Origin: Frondihabitans sp. Leaf304
Lineage (GTDB): Bacteria; Actinomycetota; Actinomycetes; Actinomycetales; Microbacteriaceae
NCBI RefSeq assembly: GCF_001423105.1
Contig: NZ_LMNV01000002.1
Coordinates: 1,099,815-1,163,814, forward strand
DNA length: 64,000 bases
Direction: 5' to 3'
Below are positions 17,632 to 26,834 of the stretch, piece after piece. Below the pieces are notes generated by a model. It made no database searches. It was not told the origin of the DNA and saw nothing but the letters and a program-made list of their open reading frames with translations. Made by a program: the position numbers and the translations under genes. Position 1 is the stretch's first letter, and every line of letters begins with the position of its first letter.

Positions 17632-19230
17632 GTGACCCCAGAGACCCCGCAGACCAACCACGCCACCACCGCCGGCAAGGTCGCCGATCTCAAGAAGCGC
17701 TTCCACGAGGCAGTGACGGCGCCCGAAGAGACCGCGATCGAGAAGCAGCACGCCCGCGGTAAGAAGACCGCCCGCGAGCGCATCGACGGGCTCCTCGACT
17801 CCGGCTCGTTCGTCGAGCTCGACGAGTTCGTGCGGCACCGCACCACGGCTTTCGGCATGGATGCCAAGCGTCCCTACGGCGACTCGGTCGTCACCGGCAC
17901 CGGCACGATCAATGGCCGTCAGGTAGCGATCTACTCCCAAGACTTCACGACCTTCGGCGGCTCGCTCGGCGAGGTCGCCGGCGAGAAGATCATCAAGGTG
18001 ATGGAGCTCGCCCTCAAGACCGGCGTGCCGATCATCGGTATCCTCGACTCCGGCGGAGCCCGCATCCAGGAGGGCGTGGTCGCTCTCGGCAAGTACGGCG
18101 AGATCTTCAAGCTCAACACGGCCGCCTCCGGCGTGATCCCCCAGATCTCGATCATCATGGGCCCGGCCGCGGGTGGTGCCGTGTACTCCCCCGCTCTCAC
18201 CGACTTCGTCGTCATGGTCGACAAGACCAGCCAGATGTTCGTCACCGGCCCCGACGTGATCAAGACCGTCACCGGAGAAGACGTCGGCTTCGAAGAGCTT
18301 GGCGGCGCCCTCACGCACAACACGATCTCGGGTGTCTCGCACTACCTCGCCGCCGACGAAGACGACGCGCTCGACTACGTGGCGACGTTGCTCGGCTTCC
18401 TGCCCGACAACAACCTCACCGACCCCCCGGTCTACGAGGTCGCTCCCGAAATGGAGACGACCGATGCCGACGCCGCACTCGACACCCTGATCCCCGACTC
18501 GGCGAACCAGCCGTACGACATCCTCACGGTCATCGAGCACGTCGTCGACGACGGCGAGTTCCTCGAAGTCCAGCCGTTGTTCGCACCGAACATCGTCGTC
18601 GGCCTGGGCCGCGTCGAAGGTCGCTCCGTCGGCATCATCGCCAACCAGCCGAACGTCATGGCCGGCACGCTCAACATCGACGCCGGTGAGAAGGCGGCCC
18701 GCTTCGTGCGGTTCTGCGACGCATTCTCGATCCCGATCCTCACCCTCGTCGACACCCCCGGGTTCCTGCCGGGCACCGACCAGGAGTGGACCGGCATCAT
18801 CCGCCGCGGCGCCAAGCTCCTCTACGCCTACGCGGAGGCGACCGTGCCCCTCGTCACCGTCATCACGCGCAAGGCGTACGGCGGGGCGTACATCGTCATG
18901 GGCTCGAAGCAGCTCGGCGCCGACATCAACCTCGCCTGGCCCACCGCCGAGATCGCCGTCATGGGCGGTCAGGGCGCCGTCAACATCCTCTACCGCTCCG
19001 AGATCAAGCGGGCGACCGAGGCCGGCGAAGACGTCTCTGCCGTGCGCACGAAGCTCGCGAACGACTACACGTACAACGTGGCGTCGCCGTTCCTCGCGGC
19101 CGAGCGCGGCGAGCTCGACGGCATCATCGAGCCGTCGTCGACCCGCACCGCAGTGATCAAGGCGCTTCGGGCGCTGCGCACCAAGCGGGCTTCTCAGCCG
19201 ACCAAGAAGCACGGGAACATCCCGCTGTGA
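17632..19230 (+). CDS. accD5: Acyl-CoA (acetyl/propionyl-CoA) carboxylase beta subunit
   Basis: A 532-residue carboxyltransferase subunit. It contains [47 protein letters not shown] and the second-half acyl-CoA site [34 protein letters not shown], with [14 protein letters not shown]. It transfers CO2 from carboxybiotin to acyl-CoA and works with the biotinylated alpha chain and the small epsilon chain. The downstream epsilon gene and its equivalence to M. tuberculosis accD5 suggest propionyl-CoA/acetyl-CoA specificity, but sequence alone does not fix this. The GTG at 17632 was preferred because the upstream frame is a birA shadow. Confidence 0.96.
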   Translation: MTPETPQTNHATTAGKVADLKKRFHEAVTAPEETAIEKQHARGKKTARERIDGLLDSGSFVELDEFVRHRTTAFGMDAKRPYGDSVVTGTGTINGRQVAIYSQDFTTFGGSLGEVAGEKIIKVMELALKTGVPIIGILDSGGARIQEGVVALGKYGEIFKLNTAASGVIPQISIIMGPAAGGAVYSPALTDFVVMVDKTSQMFVTGPDVIKTVTGEDVGFEELGGALTHNTISGVSHYLAADEDDALDYVATLLGFLPDNNLTDPPVYEVAPEMETTDADAALDTLIPDSANQPYDILTVIEHVVDDGEFLEVQPLFAPNIVVGLGRVEGRSVGIIANQPNVMAGTLNIDAGEKAARFVRFCDAFSIPILTLVDTPGFLPGTDQEWTGIIRRGAKLLYAYAEATVPLVTVITRKAYGGAYIVMGSKQLGADINLAWPTAEIAVMGGQGAVNILYRSEIKRATEAGEDVSAVRTKLANDYTYNVASPFLAAERGELDGIIEPSSTRTAVIKALRALRTKRASQPTKKHGNIPL

Positions 19231-19466
19231 ACGATTCGCTGGCAGACGGACCGCAGGATCCTACGATCCAGGTCGTATCCGGCAACCCCTCTGCAGAAGA
19301 GCTGGCCGCGGTCACCGCCGTGCTGGCGGCTCTCGAGGCCGCCGCGCGCGACGAGAGCGCGGCCCGGCGTCTGCCTCGGGCGTCGAGTGCCTGGGCCGAG
19401 AGCCAGCGGCCTCTGCGGGCGCCGCTCCGCGTCGGCGCCGGGCAGTGGAACCGCCACAGCGCCTAA
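19227..19466 (+). CDS. accE5: Acyl-CoA carboxylase epsilon subunit
   Basis: A 79-residue protein starting at a GTG that overlaps the accD stop (GTGA). An amphipathic helix ([17 protein letters not shown], about 25-41) is followed by a conserved tail [24 protein letters not shown]. The W-x(4)-R-x-LR-x-PL-x(2)-G-x-G-x-W pattern and position after accD mark it as the actinobacterial epsilon subunit, which binds and activates the beta-subunit hexamer. It is easily missed because of its size and overlap. Confidence 0.88.
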   Translation: MNDSLADGPQDPTIQVVSGNPSAEELAAVTAVLAALEAAARDESAARRLPRASSAWAESQRPLRAPLRVGAGQWNRHSA

Positions 19467-19841
19467 CCCGGCGTGCACCCCGACGGGCCCCGTCCGTCCC
19501 CCGAAATGCTCGCGTATCGGGTGTGAGACGTCACGACTTCCCCCGAATGGGGGGCATGTCGGTGTGTTTAGCCCGTCGACGGCCCGCCTGCTGTCCCCCT
19601 AAATGACGACTTTTGCTCAGGAGACGCAGGGCGCAGTATTACTAGTGCCAGAGTGTCTCCTTTGAGAGACACCACCGGACATCGGCTCACTAGGGTAAGC
19701 GGGCCGATCTTTGTTCGGGGGCGAGTCAGGGCGTCATTCGGGTTGTCGCTCTGAATTCGGGAATACAGGAAGGGCCGGACTGGGTATCCGGCCCTTCTGC
19801 TTTTCCGCTGCAGTCTCGGCCGCTCTCGCTGCGTCAGCCTT
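19467..19841. other. Intergenic region with hairpins; possible small RNA
   Basis: This 375-bp gap lies between the convergent accE5 and kinase-like genes. GTGTCTC pairs with GAGACAC near 19652-19671, TAGGGT at 19691-19696 resembles a -10 box, and a strong hairpin closes the region at 19770-19796. No credible ORF was found. A plus-strand transcript of about 100 nt from about 19704 to the hairpin is possible. Confidence 0.35.
19770..19796. terminator. Intrinsic terminator hairpin
   Basis: AAGGGCCGGA at 19770-19779 pairs perfectly with TCCGGCCCTT at 19787-19796 (10 bp, 7-nt loop). CTGCTTTT follows on the plus strand. It can serve both convergent transcripts. Confidence 0.75.
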
Positions 19842-20927
19842 CTACGCGTCGGCGCGCTCCACCTCGACCGAAGACCGGCGGATCTGCAGCCACAGGCTCA
19901 CTTCGTCTTCGTCGTCATCGTCTTCGTCGTCATCGCCGGCGTTCGAGGAGCCGAGAGCGCTCGATTCGAGGTCTTCGGAGCTCAGCCCGACCACCGTGAC
20001 CGCGTACTCGCTCCCCGGAGCCACGGTGCGGATGATGAGGCGGTCGGCCGCCGCGTCTCGAATCGCCGACGCGAGCTCCGCATGCACGCGCGCCAGCTCA
20101 TCGTCTTCGACGTCGTCGATGCCGCCCTCATCGAGCAGGCTGACGATCGTGCCTCGGCGCCGGGCCGCCATGACCTCGTGGCGGACATCGTCGGAGAGGA
20201 GCCTGCGCCCGCGGATCTCGTCGCGGATGGCGCCCTCGAGGTTGAGGCACTCCTGGCGTTCCTCGGGCGTCAGGTCGCCGCCGGTGGCCACGATGCGCTG
20301 GAGCATGGGCCTGGCGGTCCGGCCGGTCTGCAGGAGGCGGAACTGTCGCTCGTTGACGTGAGCCTCTTGAGCGGCCTGCCAGTCGGCGGCCTCCTGCTCG
20401 GCGCGGATGAACTCGCGGGTGTCGCGACCCGCACGAGCGAGGGTGGCCTGCAGCGCGTGCGAGATGCCCACCCAGCTGACACTGCCGACGACGCCGAATG
20501 CGGCGAGATCGGAGAGGTTGCCGCTCCACACGACAGTGTGAACCGCAAGGAAAGCGACTCCCGCCCAGGCGAAACCGTGCCGGCGCCGGGTAGAGACGAT
20601 CACCATGAGCGTGCCCACCGCAGCCACGTACCAGGTGGCATAGCCGGTGCCGCCCGGGTGGTTCGGATCGAGTTGCGAAGCGACGACCAGGGGCACGATC
20701 ACCGCGACGGCGAGGCAGATGCTGGCCATCCACACGGGCATCGTGAGCCCCTGCTTCTTGACCGGAATGAGCGCGAGCGCCGTGGCGACGGCGTAGAGGG
20801 CCATGCAGACGATGACGGGCGCGGCGTTTCTCGGAATACCGAGCGAGACCGTCGCCAGAAGGAGGTGATAGACGGAGAAGACGGCAGCGAGGCCGATGGG
20901 GAGCCAGCGGGGCAGTTTGACGTTCAC
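19842..20927 (-). CDS. Membrane protein with histidine-kinase-like cytoplasmic domain, lacking clear catalytic motifs
   Basis: A 361-residue protein with four to five predicted membrane helices up to about residue 155, a helical linker (160-200) and a cytoplasmic part that resembles a reduced HATPase domain (LNLEGAIRDEIRGR near 228-240, then LIIRTVAPGSEYAVTVVGL). I see no phospho-acceptor His-Asp pair and no clear GXGXG ATP lid. The tail contains an acidic run, DDDEDDDDEDE at about 332-342, followed by a last beta strand. Its GTG overlaps the stop of the sensor kinase by 4 nt, so it is the third member of the two-component operon. It may be an accessory or decoy partner of the kinase; function unknown. 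Confidence 0.7.
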   Translation of the reverse strand: MNVKLPRWLPIGLAAVFSVYHLLLATVSLGIPRNAAPVIVCMALYAVATALALIPVKKQGLTMPVWMASICLAVAVIVPLVVASQLDPNHPGGTGYATWYVAAVGTLMVIVSTRRRHGFAWAGVAFLAVHTVVWSGNLSDLAAFGVVGSVSWVGISHALQATLARAGRDTREFIRAEQEAADWQAAQEAHVNERQFRLLQTGRTARPMLQRIVATGGDLTPEERQECLNLEGAIRDEIRGRRLLSDDVRHEVMAARRRGTIVSLLDEGGIDDVEDDELARVHAELASAIRDAAADRLIIRTVAPGSEYAVTVVGLSSEDLESSALGSSNAGDDDEDDDDEDEVSLWLQIRRSSVEVERADA

Positions 20928-22222
20928 GAGGGCTCCTCGGGGCTGAGTGGTGCGGGTGCGGAGGGCGAAGCGGCCGACTGCTCGGAATCGTCGGAGCGGG
21001 GCCAGGAAAGGCGAATGATCGTTCCTTCGCCCGCGGCAGTCTGAATAACGGCCGAGCCGCCGGCGTTCGCCAAACGCTCGGTGATCGAGACGCGCACCCC
21101 GAGACGCTCACCGGGAACCGCGGCGGGGTTGAAGCCCGACCCGGTGTCGCCGACCTCGACGCAGACGCGCTCGGCGGTCCAGAGCAGGGAGACCCACCGA
21201 GAGACGCCGACCGTGCCCGCGTGCTGCACGCTGTTGACCACCGCCTGGACCGCCGCCGAGTACATGGCCTCGGCGGCCGCCGCCGGAATGGCGTGGTCGT
21301 CGAGCGCCTTCGACCGGACCTCGACCTCGGCCCCAAGGTTCGAGACGAGCACTTCGAGGCGCTCCCGCATCGAGGTGAGGCTCGTGGACGACTCGTCGAA
21401 GGGTGTCACGCTCGCGGCCGTCGTGAGGTGCGACATGGCGTTGCGAGCCATCGTCGTGGCCAGGGCTTTCTCATCGGGCGAGAACGACCGTGCCGCCGAG
21501 ATAAAGGTCGTGAGCACGCTGTCGTGCACGATCGCGTCGACCTGGACGCGCTCCAGCTCGATCGCGTGCTCGCGAATGGCTCCTGAGTAGCGGCTGACGG
21601 CCATGTTCTGCGCCCGGTCGACCGAGACGGAGGCCTGCCGCAGGAGCGTGATGAGAATGAGCACGGCGCCGCCGAGAATGATCGAGTAGATCGAATCGAT
21701 GGCTGCCCAGAACGGCTTGAGGCCCCCGCCCGACGGCGTGAGCTCGACCAGCCCGTAGACGAGCGGTGTGAGCAGCAGATAGACCGTCGCCACCCAGGGG
21801 GTGAACGCGATGGCGGCAGCCGCCGTCGCGACCGTGATGAGGTAATACAGCCACGGCGACTCGTCGAGCACCCGAGCCGGATCGTCGACCGCCAGCGGCC
21901 AGGTCAGCAGCGCGACCAGAAACGAGATGGCCAGGAACGCGGCGGCTGTCTCGAGGCCCCGCATCGAGACGCTGGTGATGCCGACGGCGACGATTCCACC
22001 GAGGAGGGCGATCGAGATGATCCATGCCCAAGCGGGCTGCATACTCGACTGCTGATCGAGCAGGTAGGGAATTGCGAGGGCCCCGTAGACGAGGCCGAGA
22101 GCGGCGAGGAGGCGCGCGAAGATCTTGTCGAGCAGCGGACCGCTGATCGGGTTGCGGGTCGACCTCGGCCGGAAGGTCGGTGCGGAGGAGGCTCCGTCAG
22201 CGGCCATCTCCGCCATCCGCAT
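20924..22222 (-). CDS. Sensor histidine kinase (NarL/DesK-like)
   Basis: A 432-residue kinase with six to seven predicted membrane helices (about 35-195), a coiled linker and a dimerisation helix with the likely phospho-acceptor H233 in ELERVQVDAIVHDSVL. The ATPase part has an N box around N330 (AVQAVVNSVQHAG) and a G box EVGDTGSGF (359-364), and ends LSWPR. A Pro/Ser-rich tail follows. Possible ATG starts at 22222, 22216 and 22207 all overlap the regulator gene, whose stop is at 22197; none has a good ribosome site, so coupling to the regulator is likely. The signal is unknown because the sensor part is all membrane. Confidence 0.88.
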   Translation of the reverse strand: MRMAEMAADGASSAPTFRPRSTRNPISGPLLDKIFARLLAALGLVYGALAIPYLLDQQSSMQPAWAWIISIALLGGIVAVGITSVSMRGLETAAAFLAISFLVALLTWPLAVDDPARVLDESPWLYYLITVATAAAAIAFTPWVATVYLLLTPLVYGLVELTPSGGGLKPFWAAIDSIYSIILGGAVLILITLLRQASVSVDRAQNMAVSRYSGAIREHAIELERVQVDAIVHDSVLTTFISAARSFSPDEKALATTMARNAMSHLTTAASVTPFDESSTSLTSMRERLEVLVSNLGAEVEVRSKALDDHAIPAAAAEAMYSAAVQAVVNSVQHAGTVGVSRWVSLLWTAERVCVEVGDTGSGFNPAAVPGERLGVRVSITERLANAGGSAVIQTAAGEGTIIRLSWPRSDDSEQSAASPSAPAPLSPEEPS

Positions 22223-22955
22223 CGAGGCCGGGCAAAATGCCGTCCTCGACCGCGCGGCGAAGCAGGTCGACCTTGGTCGGCGCGGGGCGCCCGACCTCGA
22301 CGTACTTCACACGGATCCGGTCGAGGTATTCACGGGCGGTCGAGTAGCCGATGCCGAGCTGCTGAGCGGCGAGCTTGAGCGGCAGACCCGACGCGTACAG
22401 GTGGAGGATCTCGCGTTCGCGTCGCCCGAGCTGGGCCTTGGCGAAGTCGCGGTCGGCGTCGATTGCGCTGGCCCACTCGAGGTTGTTCAACACGTCACCG
22501 CGAGCGACGGTCGCGACCGCGGCCATCACGGTCTTCGTCGCGGACGACTTCGGAATGACGCCGGCTGCCCCGGCGGCGAGCGCCTCGCGGACGGACGCGA
22601 CACGGTCGGCGATGCTGTGCACGAGGACGGCGGAGCCGGTGGCCTGCACGCGCTTGACGTTCTCGGTCACGGTCGAGCCGTCGCCGAGCGACAGGTCGAG
22701 CACCACGACGTCGACCTCGCGGCCCGCGAGGTTGTCGACGAACTCCTGCACGCCCGCAGCGGTGAGGATGACGTCGAAGCCCTCGTTCTGGCAGGCCGCC
22801 TGGATACCCAGCCGCACCGACTCGTGGTCGTCGACGATGGCGACGCGCACCGGGGCCGTGGTTTTCGGAGTACCGGATGCAGTCGGTTCGGGCAAGATTT
22901 CGGGCACGAGAATCCTTCGTTCGATGGGCGCTCGGTCCCTGATACCGAGCGTCAC
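22197..22955 (-). CDS. LuxR-family response regulator
   Basis: A 252-residue regulator. The receiver domain has the acidic pair VDDHESVRLG, phospho-acceptor Asp in VVVLDLSLGDG and the conserved Lys in GVIPKSS. A LuxR-type HTH follows (LGRREREILHLYASGLPLKLAAQQLGIGYSTAREYLDRIRVKY). It is the cognate partner of the kinase just downstream. Two starts compete: the GTG at 22955, 6 nt after TAGAAT (leaderless), and the GTG at 22907 (VPEILPEP) with a GAAGGA ribosome site. If the second is used, a hairpin at 22929-22951 lies in the leader. Confidence 0.9.
   Translation of the reverse strand: MTLGIRDRAPIERRILVPEILPEPTASGTPKTTAPVRVAIVDDHESVRLGIQAACQNEGFDVILTAAGVQEFVDNLAGREVDVVVLDLSLGDGSTVTENVKRVQATGSAVLVHSIADRVASVREALAAGAAGVIPKSSATKTVMAAVATVARGDVLNNLEWASAIDADRDFAKAQLGRREREILHLYASGLPLKLAAQQLGIGYSTAREYLDRIRVKYVEVGRPAPTKVDLLRRAVEDGILPGLDADGGDGR
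22929..22951 (-). promoter_or_regulatory. Hairpin at the 5' end of the response regulator mRNA
   Basis: CGCTCGGT and ACCGAGCG form a perfect 8-bp stem with a 7-nt loop. The hairpin lies between the leaderless GTG (22955) and the ribosome-site-led GTG (22907), so it could influence which start is used. Confidence 0.45.
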
Positions 22956-22961
22956 ACTCGG

Positions 22962-22967
22962 ATTCTA
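22962..22967 (-). promoter_or_regulatory. -10 box TAGAAT of the two-component operon
   Basis: TAGAAT on the minus strand is followed by 6 nt and a GTG at 22955. Confidence 0.55.
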
Positions 22968-22983
22968 TCGGGATGGGTGTCGC

Positions 22984-24213
22984 TCACCGGGTCAGGCGCA
23001 CCACGGTTTCAAGGTGGTGCGTGTGGGGGAACAGGTCGAAGGCACGAATGCCGTCGAGGTGGTAACCACCCTCCTGGAAGAGGGCGATGTCTCGCGCCAG
23101 GGCGACGGGGTCACAGGCGACGTAGACGACCTGAGCGGGACTCGCTGAGGTTATCCGGCCCACGACATCCTTCCCAGCCCCCGATCGGGGCGGGTCGAGC
23201 ACGACGGTCGCCTGACGCAACCGCTCGCGGTCGCCCTGGTTCGCGGTCGAGGTGAGCTCTCGGATCCAGCGCTCCACCCGACCGGTGACGGCCGATGCAC
23301 CGATCCACTCCTGCAGATTTTCGGCCGCGTGGTCGGTGGCTCGCGAGTCGCTCTCGACGCTGGTGATGCGAAGAGCCTGGCCGAATCGATCGCCGACCGC
23401 CGCGGCGAGAAGGCCGACTCCGCCGTAGAGGTCGAGGTTCATCGCCCGAGGATCCATCAGGGCCGGGTCGATCAGATCTTGTACCGCCGCGGTAAGGGTC
23501 TGGGCGGCCCCGTGGTGCACCTGCCAGAACCCCCCGTCGTCGAGCCGGAACTCGCGCTCGCCGACGCGCTCCACCACGGTGGTGCGCGCCTGCTTGCCGA
23601 TGATCAGACGGGCCCCGCCCTCGCTCGGCGAGAGCACGTCGACGTGCTCCTCCCCCACGAAGCGCTGCTCGAGGGGCGCGGCCTCTTCGACGGCCGCGGT
23701 GGCGAGCGGCAGATCGTCGACGGCGATGACGGTGTGGGAGCGCTGCGCGTAAGGCCCCGGGCGGCCGGACTCGTCGACGTGGAGCCGCACGCGGGTGCGC
23801 CAGCGGGTTCCGCCGACCTCGTCGTCGCCCGGAACGCCCTCGACGACGACGTCGGAGTCGATGCCCGCCATGCGCGAGAGTGCGTCGGTCAGCACCTGAC
23901 GCTTCAGTTCGCGCTGGTGGGCGAGGGCGATGTGCCCGAACTCGGCCCCGCCGGCACGCTGCGATGGGTCGCGATCGACCGAGGCGGCGCCCCAGACGTG
24001 CTCCTGGCGGTGCGGCGAAGCGTCGAGCACCTCGACGGTGTCGGCTCGCCAGAACGACTTCTTGCGGTCTTCGGTGATGCGCGCGCGCACCCGCTCGCCC
24101 GGGATCGCATCGGTCACGAAGACGACCCGACCGTCGAGGCGCGCGACGGAGATTCCGCCGTGTGCGATTCCGGTCACGTCGAGCTCGACGTCTTTTCCAA
24201 GCATTTCACCCAT
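22984..24213 (-). CDS. TrmA/RumA-family RNA uridine C5-methyltransferase
   Basis: A 409-residue class I methyltransferase. An N-terminal TRAM domain (about 5-60, VTGIAHGGISVARLDGRVVFVTDAIPGE) precedes the catalytic domain: SAM motif I DLYGGVGLLAAAV, VVLDPPRSGAGK, the catalytic cysteine in VYVACDPVALARD and a C-terminal FPHTHHLETVV with the conserved Glu. The enzyme methylates a uridine in rRNA or tRNA; the exact target is not evident. No cluster of iron-sulfur cysteines like that of RlmD is visible. It is divergent from maf with 38 bp between the two start codons. Confidence 0.9.
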   Translation of the reverse strand: MGEMLGKDVELDVTGIAHGGISVARLDGRVVFVTDAIPGERVRARITEDRKKSFWRADTVEVLDASPHRQEHVWGAASVDRDPSQRAGGAEFGHIALAHQRELKRQVLTDALSRMAGIDSDVVVEGVPGDDEVGGTRWRTRVRLHVDESGRPGPYAQRSHTVIAVDDLPLATAAVEEAAPLEQRFVGEEHVDVLSPSEGGARLIIGKQARTTVVERVGEREFRLDDGGFWQVHHGAAQTLTAAVQDLIDPALMDPRAMNLDLYGGVGLLAAAVGDRFGQALRITSVESDSRATDHAAENLQEWIGASAVTGRVERWIRELTSTANQGDRERLRQATVVLDPPRSGAGKDVVGRITSASPAQVVYVACDPVALARDIALFQEGGYHLDGIRAFDLFPHTHHLETVVRLTR

Positions 24214-24251
24214 GGAGCAAGTCTGGCGTATCGGTCTGACACTCTTGACGC

Positions 24252-24941
24252 ATGCCCGTGCGCCTCTATCTCGCCAGCACCTCGCCCGCCCGCCTTGCCC
24301 TGCTGCGGGCTGCCGGAATCGAACCCCTCCTCATCTCGCCCGGCGTCGACGAAGACGAGGCGGTGGCGCACGAGGAGGCCACCCTCGGCCGGCCGCTGAC
24401 CGCCGTCGAGACGGTCTCACTCCTGGCCCGCGCGAAAGCGGAGGCGGTGATCGGGGCGCAGGTCGACGGCGCCGATATCGACGGATTCATCCTCGGCGGC
24501 GACTCGGCGTTCGAGATCGAGGGCGCCGTCTACGGCAAGCCGCACGACCCTCTCGTCGCAACCGACCGCTGGCGCCAGATGGCCCGCGTCGGCCGGGGCA
24601 CTCTCCATTCCGGGCATCACCTCATCGACCACCGCGGCGGGCGCCCGCACGCCGGCCACTCCGCCGCCGCAGCGGCCCACCTCACCTTCGCCGACGACCT
24701 CTCCGACTCCGAGATCGCCCACTACATCGCGTCCGGAGAGCCGCTCGAGGTCGCCGGCGCATTCACGATCGACGGCCTGGCCTCGGCGTTCATCACCGAC
24801 ATCGAGGGCACGCCGAGCGCGGTCGTCGGCCTGTCGATCCCGGTGCTGCGAAAGCTCCTCCGCGACCACTTCGGCATCGAGTGGCCCGAGCTGTGGAACG
24901 CCGTCCAGGGTGGCCTGAGCGGCGCCTCCGCCGGATCCTGA
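24252..24941 (+). CDS. maf: Maf-family nucleotide pyrophosphatase
   Basis: A 229-residue Maf/Ham1-like protein. The N-terminal LASTSPARLALLRAAGIEP corresponds to the conserved S-x-SPRR-x-LL block, with PAR in place of PRR; GGDSAFEIEGAVYGKP holds the catalytic Asp region and ASGEPLEVAGAFTIDGLASAFI matches the Maf C-terminal block. It hydrolyses non-canonical or pyrimidine nucleoside triphosphates. The gene sits between accE5 and accA3, as Rv3282 does in M. tuberculosis, here with the regulator and methyltransferase genes inserted. Confidence 0.88.
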   Translation: MPVRLYLASTSPARLALLRAAGIEPLLISPGVDEDEAVAHEEATLGRPLTAVETVSLLARAKAEAVIGAQVDGADIDGFILGGDSAFEIEGAVYGKPHDPLVATDRWRQMARVGRGTLHSGHHLIDHRGGRPHAGHSAAAAAHLTFADDLSDSEIAHYIASGEPLEVAGAFTIDGLASAFITDIEGTPSAVVGLSIPVLRKLLRDHFGIEWPELWNAVQGGLSGASAGS

Positions 24942-24973
24942 GGTCTCCGGTCGTCACAAAATTGTAGGATCCG

Positions 24974-24996
24974 GCCCGTCCGCAATCGGGCTTTTT
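24974..24996 (+). terminator. Intrinsic terminator after maf
   Basis: GCCCG at 24974-24978 pairs with CGGGC at 24987-24991 and is followed directly by TTTTT. Confidence 0.65.
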
Positions 24997-25032
24997 GTGC
25001 GGGGCGACCAAAGGAGCGACCTCCCGGGGCCG

Positions 25033-25038
25033 TAGGCT
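25033..25038 (+). promoter_or_regulatory. -10 box TAGGCT of accA3
   Basis: TAGGCT is followed by 8 nt and the ATG at 25047, giving a leaderless or nearly leaderless mRNA. Confidence 0.5.
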
Positions 25039-25046
25039 TGGGATTT

Positions 25047-26834
25047 ATGCCGCGAATTACCAAGGTGCTCATTGCCAACCGTGGAGAGATCGCAGTCCGG
25101 GTCATCCGCGCCGCGCGAGACAGCTCCATCGCGTCCGTCGCGGTCTACGCCGACCAAGACCGAGACGCCCTCCACGCCCGCCTCGCCGACGAGGCCTACT
25201 CGCTCGACGGCACCACGAGTGCCGACACGTACCTGGTCATCGACAAGATCCTGTCGATCGCCCGCCGCTCGGGGGCCGACGCCGTCCACCCGGGCTACGG
25301 GTTCCTGGCCGAGAACGCCGACTTCGCCCGAGCCGTCCTCGACGCCGGCCTCGTGTGGATCGGCCCGTCGCCCGACGCGATCGAGAAGCTCGGCGACAAG
25401 GTCTCGGCGCGTCACATCGCCGAGAAGGTCGGAGCGCCGCTCGCCCCCGGCACGCTCAACCCCGTCACCGGCTCCGACGAGGTGCTCGACTTCGTCGACA
25501 CCCACGGCCTTCCCGTCGCGATTAAGGCGGCTTTCGGCGGCGGCGGTCGCGGCCTCAAGGTCGCTCGCACCCGCGAAGAGATCCCCGAGCTGTACGACTC
25601 GGCCGTGCGCGAGGCCATAGCCGCGTTCGGTCGCGGCGAGTGTTTCGTCGAGAAGTACCTCGACAAGCCCCGCCACGTCGAGACCCAGTGCCTCGCCGAT
25701 GCCGAGGGCAACGTCGTCGTCGTCTCGACCCGCGACTGCTCACTCCAGCGTCGTCACCAGAAGCTGGTCGAAGAGGCACCCGCCCCGTTCCTCTCCCCCG
25801 ACCAGCTCACCGCGCTCTACACCGCCTCGAAGGCGATCCTGCGCGAGGTCGGGTACGTCGGCGCCGGTACCTGCGAGTTCCTGATCGGCCAAGACGGCAC
25901 CGTCTCGTTCCTCGAGGTCAACACGCGCCTCCAGGTCGAGCACCCCGTCTCGGAGGAGGTCACCGGCATCGACCTGGTGCGCGAGCAGTTCCGTCTCGCC
26001 GAGGGCGGCACGCTCGACTACGCCGACCCCGAGCCGCGCGGCCACTCCTTCGAATTCCGCATCAACGGCGAAGACGCCGGTCGCGGCTTCATGCCCGCAC
26101 CCGGCCCGGTGCACGTCTTCAAGGCACCGAGCGGCCCCGGCGTTCGCGTCGACTCCGGCGTGCAGGCGGGCGATGAGATCTCCGGATCGTTCGACTCGCT
26201 GCTCGCCAAGCTCATCGTGACGGGTTCGTCGCGCGAAGACGCCCTCGAGCGCTCGCGCCGCGCTCTCGCCGAGTTCGAGGTCGCCGGTCTCCCCACCGTT
26301 CTGCCGTTCCACCGCGTGATCGTCGACGACCCCGCGTTCGCGCCCGAGCCCGGCACCCCGTTCTCGATCTACACCCGCTGGATCGAAACCGAATTCGACA
26401 ACACCATCGAGCCGTGGTCGGGTGAGGCCTCCGCGCCCTCCGTCGCCGCGGCCCGCTCCACCGTCGTGGTCGAGGTCGGCGGCAAGCGCATCGAGGTGAC
26501 GCTCCCGGCGACTCTCGGCTCGCGCTCCGGTACCGGCGGCGCCGGCGCCTCCGCTCCGGCCCCGCGTGGATCGCGCTCGGGTCGCAGTGCTGGCCGCAAC
26601 GCCGGCTCGGCTGCTACCGGCAACGCCGTCGTTGCTCCGATGCAGGCCACCGTCGTGAAGCTCGCAGTGACCGAGGGCCAGGCCGTCGTCAAGGGCGACC
26701 TCGTGCTCGTGCTCGAGGCCATGAAGATGGAGCAGCCCGTCGCGGCCCACCGCGATGGCGTCATCACGGGCATCGATGCGGCCGTCGGCACCACCGTGTC
26801 GGCGGGTCACGTGCTGCTGTCGATCGGCGACTAG
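25047..26834 (+). CDS. accA3: Acetyl/propionyl-CoA carboxylase alpha subunit (biotin carboxylase + BCCP)
   Basis: A 595-residue biotin-dependent carboxylase subunit. The N-terminal biotin carboxylase runs to about residue 450 ([74 protein letters not shown]). A Gly/Ala/Ser-rich linker (about 488-530) leads to a C-terminal biotinyl domain with EAMKMEQP, where K560 is the biotin site modified by BirA. It supplies carboxybiotin to AccD-type beta subunits. The ATG at 25047 gives the canonical [13 protein letters not shown] start. Confidence 0.96.
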   Translation: MPRITKVLIANRGEIAVRVIRAARDSSIASVAVYADQDRDALHARLADEAYSLDGTTSADTYLVIDKILSIARRSGADAVHPGYGFLAENADFARAVLDAGLVWIGPSPDAIEKLGDKVSARHIAEKVGAPLAPGTLNPVTGSDEVLDFVDTHGLPVAIKAAFGGGGRGLKVARTREEIPELYDSAVREAIAAFGRGECFVEKYLDKPRHVETQCLADAEGNVVVVSTRDCSLQRRHQKLVEEAPAPFLSPDQLTALYTASKAILREVGYVGAGTCEFLIGQDGTVSFLEVNTRLQVEHPVSEEVTGIDLVREQFRLAEGGTLDYADPEPRGHSFEFRINGEDAGRGFMPAPGPVHVFKAPSGPGVRVDSGVQAGDEISGSFDSLLAKLIVTGSSREDALERSRRALAEFEVAGLPTVLPFHRVIVDDPAFAPEPGTPFSIYTRWIETEFDNTIEPWSGEASAPSVAAARSTVVVEVGGKRIEVTLPATLGSRSGTGGAGASAPAPRGSRSGRSAGRNAGSAATGNAVVAPMQATVVKLAVTEGQAVVKGDLVLVLEAMKMEQPVAAHRDGVITGIDAAVGTTVSAGHVLLSIGD

